Source: Calditrichota bacterium (GTDB lineage Bacteria > Calditrichota > Calditrichia > Calditrichales > Calditrichaceae). Taken from it: DNA of 64,000 nt. The notes beneath the pieces were generated by a model. That model had not been told where the DNA came from and ran no database searches. It worked only from the letters and a program-made list of their open reading frames with translations. The stretch spans positions 1-64,000 of the forward strand of contig RQOG01000024.1 in assembly GCA_003854985.1 (NCBI GenBank). Reading direction: 5' to 3'. The position numbers were made by a program, and so were the translations under genes. The stretch's first letter is position 1; each line of letters opens with the position of its first letter. Shown in pieces: positions 42,833-52,696 of this stretch.

Positions 42833-44452
42833 ATGCAACAGCAATTGATCAAAATAAAAAAAGTGTTGATCAGCGTTTCCGACAAGACCGGGATTGTGGA
42901 ACTGGCTGAAGCGCTTAAGAAGCAGGACTGTGAAATTATTTCTACCGGGGGCACGCGCAAGGAATTGGAAAAAGCCGGTATTAACGTTATGGAGATATCC
43001 AGGGTTACCGGCAATCCGGAAGCTTTCGGCGGCAGGATGAAAACGATTTCTTTTCAGATTGAATCAGCCATCTTATTCGACCGGGAAATCGATGCCGGCG
43101 AAGCCAGACTGCTGGGCATAGAACCCATAGATATGGTAGTCAGTAATTTATATCCTTTTGAGAAAATGCTGGAAAAAAGCGCCGATCTGGATACATTAAT
43201 TGAAAATATTGATATCGGCGGACCCACAATGGTGCGGGCGGCGGCCAAGAATTTTAAATATGTAGCCGTCGTTACAGATCCCGATGATTATCAAAGTATT
43301 ATTTCCGAATTAAAAGAAAACGACGGAACGCTGGGTTATGATACCCGTTTTAAACTGATGCGCAAAGCCTTTAACCGCACGGCCGATTATGACGCCGCTA
43401 TTGCCTCTGCGTTTGATCAGACCGCGGGGGAACTGTCGGTAAGATTAGCCTTCAGTCAGGCCAAAGAACTGCGATATGGCGAAAACAGCCATCAGAAGGC
43501 TTATTTTCTGCGTCAGCATAATGCATCGCATTCCCTGTATGATATTAAAGTACTGCACGGTAAGGAATTATCCTACAATAATATTGTTGATATGTACAGC
43601 GCCATTGACGTAGTGCGCGATCTTAAACAATACGGATGCGCCGTGATCAAGCATAATAATCCATGCGGTTTGTGCTCGGGGGATAATCCGTTGCGCGTGT
43701 TTCAACAAGCCTGGGCCGGCGACCCCGTGTCCGCTTTCGGATCGGTGATTGCTTTTAATAAACCGCTTGATAAAAAGACGCTGGAATTTCTTGAACTGGA
43801 TAATGAAAACAAAGCGCTGCGTAAATTTGTGGAAGTCATCGTGGCGCCCGGTTATACCGATGATGCGCTCGAATACCTGTACCAAAACAAGAACCTGCGC
43901 GTAGTGGAATTTGATCCGGCCGCTTTGGATACCGGTCAGGAAGTTAAAATTCTGTATAACGCTGCGCTGATACAAAATGCCGACCGACAATTGGCCGATG
44001 AAGTGAAGCCGGTAACTAAAATAGCACCTAAGGCGGAAAAAGACCTGGTGGAATTTGGACTAATCACTGTCCGGCAGTTGAGATCCAATGCAATTGTGGT
44101 GGTTCGCAAAACAAAAACAGCGGATTACCAGTTGTTAGGCATGGGCTGCGGACAGCCAAACCGGGTGAATTCAACACAATTAGCCGTAAAACGGTGTCAT
44201 GAAAATCTTAAAATGGAATATGACGGTCCGGCAGAGAAGTTAAATGATTATATAAAAAATGAAATGGGTAAAGCGGTTCTGGTTTCCGATGCTTTTTTTC
44301 CTTTTCCGGATAATATCGAGATCGCCGCAGATGCCCATATACGAACAATTTATCAGCCTGGCGGTTCAATCCGTGATAAATCGGTAATTGAAAAATGTGA
44401 TGAACTGGGTATCGCCATGGGGTTTACCGGTATCAGGCATTTTAAACATTAG
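42833..44452 (+). CDS. purH: Bifunctional AICAR transformylase / IMP cyclohydrolase
   Basis: PurH performs the last two steps of IMP synthesis. The IMP cyclohydrolase domain comes first (about 1-200: KKVLISVSDKTGIVELA, ISTGGTRKELE, GGRMKT). The transformylase domain follows, with LRYGENSHQKAYF, the catalytic KHNNPCGLC (Lys-His) and GMGCGQPNRVNS. Length 539 is typical. AGAGGA precedes the ATG. It restarts the purine gene order after the toxin-antitoxin pair. Confidence 0.97.
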   Translation: MQQQLIKIKKVLISVSDKTGIVELAEALKKQDCEIISTGGTRKELEKAGINVMEISRVTGNPEAFGGRMKTISFQIESAILFDREIDAGEARLLGIEPIDMVVSNLYPFEKMLEKSADLDTLIENIDIGGPTMVRAAAKNFKYVAVVTDPDDYQSIISELKENDGTLGYDTRFKLMRKAFNRTADYDAAIASAFDQTAGELSVRLAFSQAKELRYGENSHQKAYFLRQHNASHSLYDIKVLHGKELSYNNIVDMYSAIDVVRDLKQYGCAVIKHNNPCGLCSGDNPLRVFQQAWAGDPVSAFGSVIAFNKPLDKKTLEFLELDNENKALRKFVEVIVAPGYTDDALEYLYQNKNLRVVEFDPAALDTGQEVKILYNAALIQNADRQLADEVKPVTKIAPKAEKDLVEFGLITVRQLRSNAIVVVRKTKTADYQLLGMGCGQPNRVNSTQLAVKRCHENLKMEYDGPAEKLNDYIKNEMGKAVLVSDAFFPFPDNIEIAADAHIRTIYQPGGSIRDKSVIEKCDELGIAMGFTGIRHFKH

Positions 44453-44487
44453 TTAACGTCATCCTATAACGTTAATCGGGGATTAAT

Positions 44488-45873
44488 ATGAATTATATCA
44501 CTAATATCGTCACGCCTCAACTGGAGAAAATTCATACCGGTAAGGTGCGCGAAAGTTTTCGTGTTGATGATAAAAGCCGCCTTATTATAGCCACCGACCG
44601 TATTTCCAGCTTTGATTTTGTTCTGAATACACCCGTGCCCGGCAAAGGCGCTGTGTTGAATTCCCTGGCCGCGTTCTGGTTCGAAAATACACGGGATATC
44701 ATCGATAATCATTTTATAAAATTAATTGATCCCAATATTTCGCTGGTTAGGGAAGCCAAACCGATTCTGGTGGAAATGGTTGTTCGGGGCTATCTCACCG
44801 GTTCGGCCTGGCGCGGCTATAAAAATGGCAAAAGAGAAGTGTCCGGCGTATCCATTCCGGACGGCATGACCGTAAACCAGGCTTTTCCTGCGCCGATTGT
44901 CACCCCGACTACCAAGGAAAAAAGCGACCGTGAAATCAGTAAAGAAAACCTGATCAAGGAAGGCTGGGTTTCGAAAAATATTTATCAGCAAATGGAAAAG
45001 GCTGCCCTGGCTTTGTTTAAGAAAGGCAGCCGGATGCTGGCTGAACGCGGGATTATTCTCGTGGATACGAAATATGAATTTGGCCTTATCGATAATAAAT
45101 TAATTTTGATCGATGAAATCCATACGCCCGATTCTTCACGGTTCTGGTCAAAAGAGGATTATGAAAAAAATCCGGAGCAGGCGGAACAACTGGATAAAGA
45201 ATATGTGCGCAGTTATCTGATAAACAACAAAATAGATAATGAGTATCTTAAGGATCTGCCCGCAGAAGTGGTTAACGAAACAACCCGCCGCTACCAGGCC
45301 ATATATCAAATGATTACAGGGCATGTTTTACCTCCTGCCGATGAAAATGTAACGGAGCGTATTCATTATAATCTTGTTAAGCACGGCTTGATAAAAGACG
45401 GCTACATCGCCATTATCATGGGTTCTCCTTCCGATAAAGACCATGGCCTTAAGATGAAGAAAATAATCGAATCCTATGATATACGCTGTGAATTGAGAGT
45501 GGTATCCGCTCATAAAAACGGCGAACAGATACCTGTGGTAACCAAAGATTATAATCAATCCATTGAACCGGTGGCCGTTATTGCCGTGGCCGGGAGGTCG
45601 AACGGACTCGGCGGAGCGCTGGCCGCCAACCTGACTGTGCCGGTATTCAATTGTCCTCCTTTTGCGGATAAAACAGATCTGTTGGTTAATATCAATTCTT
45701 CGCTGATGATGCCCTCCAATACGCCTGCGGCTACGGTTGTCGATCCCGTAAATGCAGCTTTGGCCGCACTGCGCAGCCTGAATTTGCCAAGACTCAGGCA
45801 GATATTTGCCGATGAGATCATCATCATGAAAGAAGAATTATTCGAAGCGGACAAAACAATGAGGTTATCTTAA
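44488..45873 (+). CDS. PurC-PurE fusion: SAICAR synthase + class II AIR carboxylase
   Basis: This is a bifunctional purine enzyme of 461 residues. Residues 1 to about 295 are SAICAR synthase of the Ade1-like type (HTGKVRESF, ATDRISSFDFVL, LTGSAWRGY, LVDTKYEFGL). Residues about 305-445 are a PurE domain with MGSPSD (311-316), SAHK (340-343), VAGRSNGLG (about 367-375) and NCPP (388-391). The SAHK, AGRSNGLG and CPP variants are those of class II PurE as in animal PAICS, which carboxylates AIR directly with CO2, not of class I (SAHRT, AGGAAHLPGM), which needs PurK. No purK is in the operon, as expected. It ends exactly where purB begins. Confidence 0.92.
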   Translation: MNYITNIVTPQLEKIHTGKVRESFRVDDKSRLIIATDRISSFDFVLNTPVPGKGAVLNSLAAFWFENTRDIIDNHFIKLIDPNISLVREAKPILVEMVVRGYLTGSAWRGYKNGKREVSGVSIPDGMTVNQAFPAPIVTPTTKEKSDREISKENLIKEGWVSKNIYQQMEKAALALFKKGSRMLAERGIILVDTKYEFGLIDNKLILIDEIHTPDSSRFWSKEDYEKNPEQAEQLDKEYVRSYLINNKIDNEYLKDLPAEVVNETTRRYQAIYQMITGHVLPPADENVTERIHYNLVKHGLIKDGYIAIIMGSPSDKDHGLKMKKIIESYDIRCELRVVSAHKNGEQIPVVTKDYNQSIEPVAVIAVAGRSNGLGGALAANLTVPVFNCPPFADKTDLLVNINSSLMMPSNTPAATVVDPVNAALAALRSLNLPRLRQIFADEIIIMKEELFEADKTMRLS

Positions 45874-47235
45874 GTGGATAAATCCATTTCACCTTTGGAC
45901 GGACGTTACGGAAAACGCCTTGAACATCTTGGCGAGTATTTCTCCGAATATGCCCTGATGAGGATGCGGATCATTACGGAGCTGAGATTTCTGGAAGCCC
46001 TGAACCGGACAAAGTTATTTAAGCCTCTGTCTGTCAAAGAACTTGAAACAATTCATAGCACGGAAAATAATTTTTCGGAAAATGATTACAAACGTATTAA
46101 GGAAATTGAAGCGGTTATCAATCACGATGTCAAATCCTGTGAAATTTTTCTGCAGGAACGTCTGGGATTAAATCAGCCCAATATGATTCATTTCGGATTG
46201 ACGTCCGAAGATGTGAACAACCTGGCCTATACCTTCCTTTTTAAGGAATATGTTGAAAAAGAACAGCTTCCGCAGTTAAAAGAATTGATCGGCGTTTTAA
46301 CCGGGCATGCAAAAAACTGGGCGGATATTCCTTTTCCCGCCCGCACACATGGCCAGATAGCCTCGCCGACCACCGGCGGGAAAGAAATGGCTGTATTTAT
46401 TGCCAGGCTGATCCGTCAGTATAATTTGCTTAAAAATTTTATTTTTACAGGCAAACTAAATGGCGCCACCGGGAATTATTCGGCGTTGTCTGCCGCTTTC
46501 CCTGATTACGACTGGCTGAAATTCTCGGGCGATTTTCTGGCAGGTTACGGTCTGGAACCAAATCTGGTTACTACCCAGATCGAGGATCATGATAACTGGG
46601 CGCAATATTTTTCGATTACCAGACAGATTAATCACATTGTTCTTGACCTTGACCGTGATATCTGGCTCTATTTAACCCTGGGATATCTGACCATCGACGC
46701 GGATAAAGGCGCGGTGGGATCATCCACCATGCCTCATAAGGTTAATCCGATTAACTTTGAAAACAGCGAGGGTAATGTTCAGGTATCAAATTCCGTTTTA
46801 GGAGGATTGATCGATAAATTGGGGAATTCCAGGATGCAGCGGGATCTGTCCGACAGCACTTCGGCCAGGAATATCGGGGTGGGATTAAGCCATTCCTATC
46901 TAGCGGTCAGCGAAACGATCCGGGGATTGAAGAAATTACAAATCAATCAGGAGCGCTGTCTGGAAGAATTAAATAATCATCCCGAACTGTTAGCCGAGCC
47001 TGTTCAGACAATTTTGCGCCGTGAAGGGGTGGATAATCCTTATAACCTGCTCAAGGATATTACCCGGGGTAAACGGGTGAATCTGGAAGAATTGCGCAAA
47101 TTTATCGGGACTCTGGATGTAAGCGACAAAGTAAAAAAACAGTTGCTGAGCCTTGAACCGGCCGCTTATCTGGGCGAAGCGGTCCGGATAACAAAAATGG
47201 TGGTGTCGCAGGCGGAGGACATTTTAAACCAATGA
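45874..47235 (+). CDS. purB: Adenylosuccinate lyase
   Basis: PurB splits fumarate from SAICAR and from adenylosuccinate. The 453 residues begin SPLDGRYGKRLEHLGEYFSE, the E. coli-like subtype. Catalytic His regions are HFGLTSEDVNN and ARTHGQIASPTT, and the fumarase-superfamily signature GSSTMPHKVNPINFEN is present. The start is GTG directly after the purCE stop. Confidence 0.96.
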   Translation: MDKSISPLDGRYGKRLEHLGEYFSEYALMRMRIITELRFLEALNRTKLFKPLSVKELETIHSTENNFSENDYKRIKEIEAVINHDVKSCEIFLQERLGLNQPNMIHFGLTSEDVNNLAYTFLFKEYVEKEQLPQLKELIGVLTGHAKNWADIPFPARTHGQIASPTTGGKEMAVFIARLIRQYNLLKNFIFTGKLNGATGNYSALSAAFPDYDWLKFSGDFLAGYGLEPNLVTTQIEDHDNWAQYFSITRQINHIVLDLDRDIWLYLTLGYLTIDADKGAVGSSTMPHKVNPINFENSEGNVQVSNSVLGGLIDKLGNSRMQRDLSDSTSARNIGVGLSHSYLAVSETIRGLKKLQINQERCLEELNNHPELLAEPVQTILRREGVDNPYNLLKDITRGKRVNLEELRKFIGTLDVSDKVKKQLLSLEPAAYLGEAVRITKMVVSQAEDILNQ

Positions 47236-47311
47236 TATTTCAATATTCCAGGTACATGTTTACCAATAAAATATAAGGTCAGTTAAGTTATCTAAAATTC
47301 AGGATAATAAA

Positions 47312-48562
47312 ATGAAAATTGCAGTAATCGGCTCCGGAGGAAGAGAACATACCATAGCATGGAAATTAGCGGAACAAAATCCGGATAGTGAAATATTCGT
47401 GATGCCCGGAAACGGCGGAACCCCCAATAATGTTCCTGTTACAGCCAACGATTTTGCCGGTATTAAACAGTTTTGTGAGGATAAAGGCATTCAGCTGATT
47501 ATCGTAGGTCCCGAAGATCCTCTGGCCGGAGGCATTGTCGATTTTTTTACCGGTTCTGCCATCAGAATTTTTGGTCCTGATAAAGCCTCTGCCCGGCTGG
47601 AAGGCTCCAAAATATTTGCTAAAAAATTCATGAAAAAATATAAGGTTGCCACTGCCGATTTCTGGTTATCGGATGATGCGGAAGGTATAGAGAGCGCTAT
47701 AAAGCGCACCGATGGCCATATCGTTGTAAAATATGACGGGCTGGCGGCGGGCAAGGGCGTGTATGTATGTTCTTCGCAACAGCAGGCCCGGGAAGCAATT
47801 GCCGACATCAAACAGAAATACGGCACAAATGCTCCGTTTATTGCCGAGTAAAAATTATCTGGCCAGGAGGTTTCGATTATCGGGTTTACGGATGGCAAAG
47901 ACATGAAAATGCTGCTGCCGTCGCAGGATCATAAACCGGCCTTTGATGACGACAGGGGACCGAATACCGGCGGTATGGGTGCGTATTGCCCGGTGCCGTT
48001 CTGTGATGAGAAACAGATTTCCGCTATCCGCCGTGCCGTAATTGAACCGACGCTGGAGGGCATCCGTTCCGAAAGAATGAACTATAAAGGGGCTATTTAT
48101 TTTGGTTTAATGATGACTGAAAAGGGTCCCAGCCTGCTGGAATACAATGTCCGCTTTGGCGACCCCGAAACCGAAGTGATATTGCCGTCGCTGAAAACTA
48201 ATTTTCTGGAACTGATTATATCATGTCTGGAAGGCCGGTTATCGGAAGTTAATATGGATTTTCATCCGGGTTATTATGTGGATGTGGTTCTGGCTTCCGG
48301 AGGATATCCCGGTTCTTATGAAAAGGGTAAAGTTATCAAAGGGCTGGATAAGATAGACGGCTCTGTATTTGTTTTTCATGCCGGGACAAAAAAGGAGAAT
48401 AACAACATCGTTACTTCGGGCGGAAGAGTTTTAAATGTTGTGGCCAATGGCGTTTCTCTGGAAAGCGCTATCGAAAAAGCATATAAAGAAGTAAAAAAAA
48501 TTGAATTTGATCGTATGTTTTATCGCAGCGATATTGGCCGGAAAGGATTGATGAAACGATGA
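47312..48562 (+). pseudogene. purD: GAR synthetase PurD with in-frame stop
   Basis: PurD is an ATP-grasp ligase joining glycine to phosphoribosylamine; 416 residues if read through. N-terminal IGSGGREHTIAWKL and IVGPEDPLAGGIVD are present, the grasp domain has VVKYDGLAAGKGVYV, and the second half has FDDDRGPNTGGMGAY and EYNVRFGDPETEV. A TAA at 47849-47851 (codon 180) falls where the family has Glu (FIAE-stop-KLSGQEVS); GAA to TAA would explain it. Both sides are fully conserved, and purN overlaps the stop at ATGA, so the gene looks intact apart from this base: consensus error or fresh mutation. Confidence 0.92.
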
Positions 48563-49146
48563 AAAAACGGATCGCTATTTTTATTTCCGGCCGGGGCAGC
48601 AACATGGTGGCTATTTTGGATAATATAGAACGGGGCAAATTGAAGGAAGTCTGTGAAGCGGCGCTGATTTTTTCCAATAATCCTGAGGCCAAAGGGCTGG
48701 AAATAGCGCGGGAAAGAGGTTATAAAACCGGCTGCATTCCATCCAAAGGAAAGCAGCGCGAAGAATTCGACCGGCAGGTGGTTGAATATCTTAAATCTTT
48801 CAGTCCGGACTATATTGTGTTGGCGGGATTTATGCGTATATTGAGCCCGGTTATCATCAGGGAATATTCCAACCGGATCATTAATATTCATCCGGCGGAT
48901 ACCGATCAGTTCCAGGGTGTCGGAGCCTATGAATGGACTTTTAATAATAAACTTGAAGAGACTAAAATAACAGTACATTTCGTGGATGAAGGCGTGGATA
49001 CCGGCCCGGTAATCGGTAAAAGAAAAGTTGATCTGCGTGGTGCGAAAACCCTACACGAAGTTGAAGAAAGAGGCTTAGCCGTTGAGCATGATTTTTACAG
49101 TGAAGCCTTGTATGATGTTTTCAGCGGCAGGTATAAATTTAATTAA
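48559..49146 (+). CDS. purN: GAR transformylase PurN
   Basis: This is the 10-formyl-THF-dependent GAR transformylase of 195 residues. ISGRGSNMVAIL starts the phosphate site, the catalytic Asn and His are in RIINIHPAD, and the catalytic Asp in VDEGVDTGPVIG. The loop after NIHP reads ADTDQFQGVGAYEW instead of the usual SLLPxxxG, a notable local divergence that keeps the catalytic residues. The ATG overlaps the purD stop. Confidence 0.93.
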   Translation: MKKRIAIFISGRGSNMVAILDNIERGKLKEVCEAALIFSNNPEAKGLEIARERGYKTGCIPSKGKQREEFDRQVVEYLKSFSPDYIVLAGFMRILSPVIIREYSNRIINIHPADTDQFQGVGAYEWTFNNKLEETKITVHFVDEGVDTGPVIGKRKVDLRGAKTLHEVEERGLAVEHDFYSEALYDVFSGRYKFN

Positions 49147-49163
49147 AAGGATACACAACATAA

Positions 49164-50597
49164 ATGTGCGGTATAATTGGCGTAATCGGCCATGAAGATG
49201 TTTCTTCTGAAATTATAAACGGTATGACCACCCTTCAGCACCGGGGACAGGATGCTGCGGGCGTGGTTATGTTTAACGGTAATTTCCGGTTGAAAAAAGG
49301 TAATGGCCATGTTAACGAAGTTTTTAAGGATATTGATTTCAAAACACTGAAAGGAAATTGCGGATTAGGGCATGTGCGCTATTCCACGCTTGGTTCTACG
49401 GATGCGGTGGATGCACAGCCGATTGCCGTCAATTATCCTTACGGTCTGGCCATGGTACATAATGGCAATGTCATCAATTTTAAAGAATTAAAGAAAACGC
49501 TTTATGAAGAACATCACCGGCTATTGGATACTTCGAATGACGTGGCGTTAATCCTGTATACATTTGCTTCGGAACTGGAACGAAAAGATCTTAAACATCT
49601 TAAAGTTGATGATATTTTTGATACGGTGCAGGAAGTGCAGCGAAAAGTCAAAGGAGCCTATTCCGCGCTAACCATCATCGCCAAGAGAGGTATTCTGGCT
49701 TTTAGCGATCCATACGGGATTCGTCCTCTGGTCATGGGTAAAAAATATACCGATCAGGGCGTGGTCTATGCGTTTGCCTCCGAATCATCCACATTCGATT
49801 ATCTTGGCTATGAAATGATGCGTGATCTTCGCCCCGGTGAAATGATATTCATTGATAATAATCATCACGTTTACGAAAGAATCGGCGAGAAGAAGCAGCA
49901 GGCGTTCTGTGTATTTGAGTATATCTATTTTGCCCGCGAAGACACTAAAATTCACAACCGGCTTGTAGCTACGGAAAGAGTCCGGATGGGTAAAAAACTG
50001 GCGGAAACTTTTAAAGAGACCGGTTTGCAGCCTGACATTGTGATCGATGTGCCGAATTCCGCATATTTCTTTGCTTCCGGTCTGGCGGAAAACCTGGGTG
50101 TTCCTTACCGCCGTGGACTGGCTAAAAATTATCATATGGGCAGGAGTTTTATTACACCCAACCAGGAAGCCAGAGAAAAAATGGTTAAACAAAAACTCAA
50201 TCCGATTAAAGACATTGTACAGGGCCGAAAAATTGCGGTGGTTGACGATTCTATTGTAAGAGGAACAACATCAAAAAGAATTATTAAAATGCTCAGGGCG
50301 GCCGGCGCTAAGGAAGTGTATTTTGTTTCCGCTTCTCCTCCCATAAAATATCCGTGTATTTACGGGATTGACATGTCCGTGAAAAAGGAGATTCTGGCTT
50401 CGAATTATGAAATATCGGAAATTGCTCACTATATCGGGGCCGATGCCGTGGTATACCAGAAGCTTGAAGACTTGCAGGAGCTTTATAAAGATTTACCGAT
50501 ATGTCATGCCTGCTTTTCCGGCCAGTATCCGACCGGAGTTACCAAAGAAATTTTAGAGGATATTGAACGCGAAAAAATGGAGTCCAACCGGGTATGA
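49164..50597 (+). CDS. purF: Amidophosphoribosyltransferase (Fe-S type)
   Basis: PurF makes phosphoribosylamine from PRPP and glutamine, the first purine step. The protein starts MCG, so Cys2 becomes the N-terminal glutaminase nucleophile after Met removal; there is no propeptide. The Ntn domain (LQHRGQDAAG, GHVRYSTLG) is followed by the PRTase domain with VVDDSIVRGTTS. Cysteines at 249, 398, 447 and 450 match the four that hold the 4Fe-4S cluster in Bacillus subtilis PurF. Length is 477. It is the last gene of the purine operon, with a terminator 60 bp downstream. Confidence 0.97.
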   Translation: MCGIIGVIGHEDVSSEIINGMTTLQHRGQDAAGVVMFNGNFRLKKGNGHVNEVFKDIDFKTLKGNCGLGHVRYSTLGSTDAVDAQPIAVNYPYGLAMVHNGNVINFKELKKTLYEEHHRLLDTSNDVALILYTFASELERKDLKHLKVDDIFDTVQEVQRKVKGAYSALTIIAKRGILAFSDPYGIRPLVMGKKYTDQGVVYAFASESSTFDYLGYEMMRDLRPGEMIFIDNNHHVYERIGEKKQQAFCVFEYIYFAREDTKIHNRLVATERVRMGKKLAETFKETGLQPDIVIDVPNSAYFFASGLAENLGVPYRRGLAKNYHMGRSFITPNQEAREKMVKQKLNPIKDIVQGRKIAVVDDSIVRGTTSKRIIKMLRAAGAKEVYFVSASPPIKYPCIYGIDMSVKKEILASNYEISEIAHYIGADAVVYQKLEDLQELYKDLPICHACFSGQYPTGVTKEILEDIEREKMESNRV

Positions 50598-50658
50598 TGT
50601 CATCGGATTCAATGTTGCGAATCTTAACATGCTTCAAATCTGTTGAATCCCTTTTATC

Positions 50659-50685
50659 AGGACTGATGATCTCAGTCCTTTTTAT
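50659..50685 (+). terminator. Rho-independent terminator after purF
   Basis: AGGACTGA (50659-50666) pairs with TCAGTCCT (50672-50679) around a 5-base loop and is followed by TTTTTATT. Upstream, GGATTCAA and TTGAATCC (about 50605-50650) form a separate long hairpin. Together they separate the purine and pyrimidine operons; an attenuator for pyr genes is possible but no overlapping antiterminator is evident. Confidence 0.75.
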
Positions 50686-50780
50686 TATCCGTCAGACTGT
50701 TTTCGCAGGTTTAAACCCTGGAATCAGTTTATTAACAAATCAGCGCCGGTTTGATTATGGTAGTCAAATAGAAAGGCGGA

Positions 50781-52070
50781 ATGGTGGGTAATCTGATTAT
50801 AAAAAATGCCTATTGGCTGACGCCGCAGGGCAGTTTCGATCAAGGATCTATCTTAATCAGTGAAGGTAAAATTGTATCATTAAATAAAACACAAATTAAA
50901 CTGGCGGATGCTGAAGTCCATGACGCCAGTGGTTATATGATTTTACCGGGAGCAATCGATCCGCACGTTCATTTTCGGGAACCGGGTCAGAAATATAAAG
51001 AAGGCATTGATAACGGCTCTAAGGCCGCTCTGGCCGGAGGCGTTACCACTGTGATCGATATGCCTAATAATAATCCTCCCTGTTCAACGCTCAGACGGAT
51101 TATGCAAAAGAAAAAACTGTTCAGTCATAAAAGCCATGTTAACTGGGGAGTTATGCTGCATACCAGTTCCCGGATTGAAAAAAACTTAGCGGATAAAATA
51201 ATCTCGGCTAAAGTGTATATGGCAAAGTCTTCGCGTCTTCCGGCCATAACAGACGTAAAAACCATCATCCGGATTATGCGGAATTTCCCGGTTATATCCT
51301 TTCATGCCGAAGATGAAAGCCTGCTTGATATAAGCCCGCAGCGTAGTCCCCTGCATCATGAAAACCGCCCGCGGCAGGCGGTAATATCCGCTTTAAATAA
51401 AATCGAACAGGCCTTCAATAGTTTACCGGAAAAGGACCGGCCGAGGATTGTAATCTGCCATATGAATACCACTGAAGAAATGGCGTGGATAAAGAAAAAG
51501 AAAACCGAGGGCTGGGATATTTTCGGAGAAACCTGTCCGCATTATTTGTTTTTTACGCAGGATGATTACATCGCTGGCGGAGCGGTTTTTCAGGTAAATC
51601 CGCCTATCCGCACCCGGGAAGATCAGAAAGCCCTGCATCGTAGCCTGGGAGACGGAACGATTGATTTTATTGGCACCGATCATGCCCCCCATGCCTCGGC
51701 AGAAAAAGCAAGCGCCAAGCCTCCGTCAGGGATTGCTTCAATTGAATGGCTATTGCCCCAGATACTTTATCTCATTGACAAGAATATTATAAACTGGAAA
51801 AAATTTCATGAGCTGACGGTTGCCAATGCCGCCCGCTGTTATGGTATAGCACTGCGCAACGGCATTATTGAAGGCAATTATGCCGATCTGGTTTTTGTAA
51901 AACGGGTGGAGCAAAAGGATAAAATCAGGAAGATACAGTCAAAAACCGGAATTAATCTTTATGAAAAATTCGATTTTAAATGGCGGGTTTGCCGAACCTT
52001 TGTCAATGGTATATTAAAATACGATGGTAAAAAGTATTTCGAAAAAGGAAAAGGGAAAGAGGTAAAATAG
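50781..52070 (+). CDS. pyrC: Dihydroorotase
   Basis: This amidohydrolase closes carbamoyl-aspartate to dihydroorotate. The 429 residues have the metal motif DPHVHFREPGQ, the bridging Lys in AKVYMAKS, metal His residues in ISFHAEDE and ICHMNT, and the catalytic Asp in GTDHAPHAS. It is the class I type and of normal length. It opens the pyrimidine operon, 183 bp after purF with a terminator between, so it probably has its own promoter. GGCGG lies just before the ATG. Confidence 0.93.
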   Translation: MVGNLIIKNAYWLTPQGSFDQGSILISEGKIVSLNKTQIKLADAEVHDASGYMILPGAIDPHVHFREPGQKYKEGIDNGSKAALAGGVTTVIDMPNNNPPCSTLRRIMQKKKLFSHKSHVNWGVMLHTSSRIEKNLADKIISAKVYMAKSSRLPAITDVKTIIRIMRNFPVISFHAEDESLLDISPQRSPLHHENRPRQAVISALNKIEQAFNSLPEKDRPRIVICHMNTTEEMAWIKKKKTEGWDIFGETCPHYLFFTQDDYIAGGAVFQVNPPIRTREDQKALHRSLGDGTIDFIGTDHAPHASAEKASAKPPSGIASIEWLLPQILYLIDKNIINWKKFHELTVANAARCYGIALRNGIIEGNYADLVFVKRVEQKDKIRKIQSKTGINLYEKFDFKWRVCRTFVNGILKYDGKKYFEKGKGKEVK

Positions 52071-52696
52071 TGGCATTGAAAAACAAAGGAGAATTTGTTC
52101 AGTTTTTGATTGATGAAAAAGCGCTGAGGTTTGGCGAATTTACCTTAAAATCAGGATTAAAATCGCCGTTCTTCATTAACCTGGGCGATATTGCCTCAGG
52201 CAAAGCCCTGGATTATATCGGCAAGGCGCTGGCGCAAACTATCAAAGAATCCTTCGGCGATGTGGACAGTCTGTATGGCCCTCCGTATAAAGGAATCAGC
52301 CTGGTGACGGCCACAGCAATGGCATTTTATCAGAACTATGGTAAAATTGTTAATACCTTTTATAGCCGTAAGGAAGTTAAAGTCCATGGAGAAGCGGGTG
52401 TCTTTGTAGGAAAACTACCGCAAAAGGAAGAGCGCGTTCTGGTGATTGATGATGTGTTGACAACCGGCGGCACAAAGGTAGAGGCCATTCAACAGACGGA
52501 AAAGACGTTTGGCGTAAAAATAGCCGGTGTTGTTATCTCTGTCGACCGCAGAACCAAAAATGCCGATGCCGGTTTGGGTAACTATCCGCTGGTATCTATC
52601 ATTAACTTAACAGATATTATCGAATATTTGTATTCCATAAATGATTCCAACGCACGGTTAATTGAAAATTATTATGAGGAAAAATACTTTGAATAA
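52070..52696 (+). CDS. pyrE: Orotate phosphoribosyltransferase
   Basis: PyrE joins orotate to PRPP, giving OMP. The 208 residues have FTLKSGLKSPFFINL for orotate binding, the flexible catalytic loop around YSRKEVKVHGEAG, and the PRPP motif VLVIDDVLTTGGTK. It starts with GTG overlapping the pyrC stop by one base, and its end overlaps the pyrF start region. Confidence 0.95.
   Translation: MALKNKGEFVQFLIDEKALRFGEFTLKSGLKSPFFINLGDIASGKALDYIGKALAQTIKESFGDVDSLYGPPYKGISLVTATAMAFYQNYGKIVNTFYSRKEVKVHGEAGVFVGKLPQKEERVLVIDDVLTTGGTKVEAIQQTEKTFGVKIAGVVISVDRRTKNADAGLGNYPLVSIINLTDIIEYLYSINDSNARLIENYYEEKYFE

Noticed and set aside
50594-50791. A 65-codon + frame between purF and pyrC
   Set aside because: It covers the terminator hairpin and has no homology-like features; it is better read as leader sequence.
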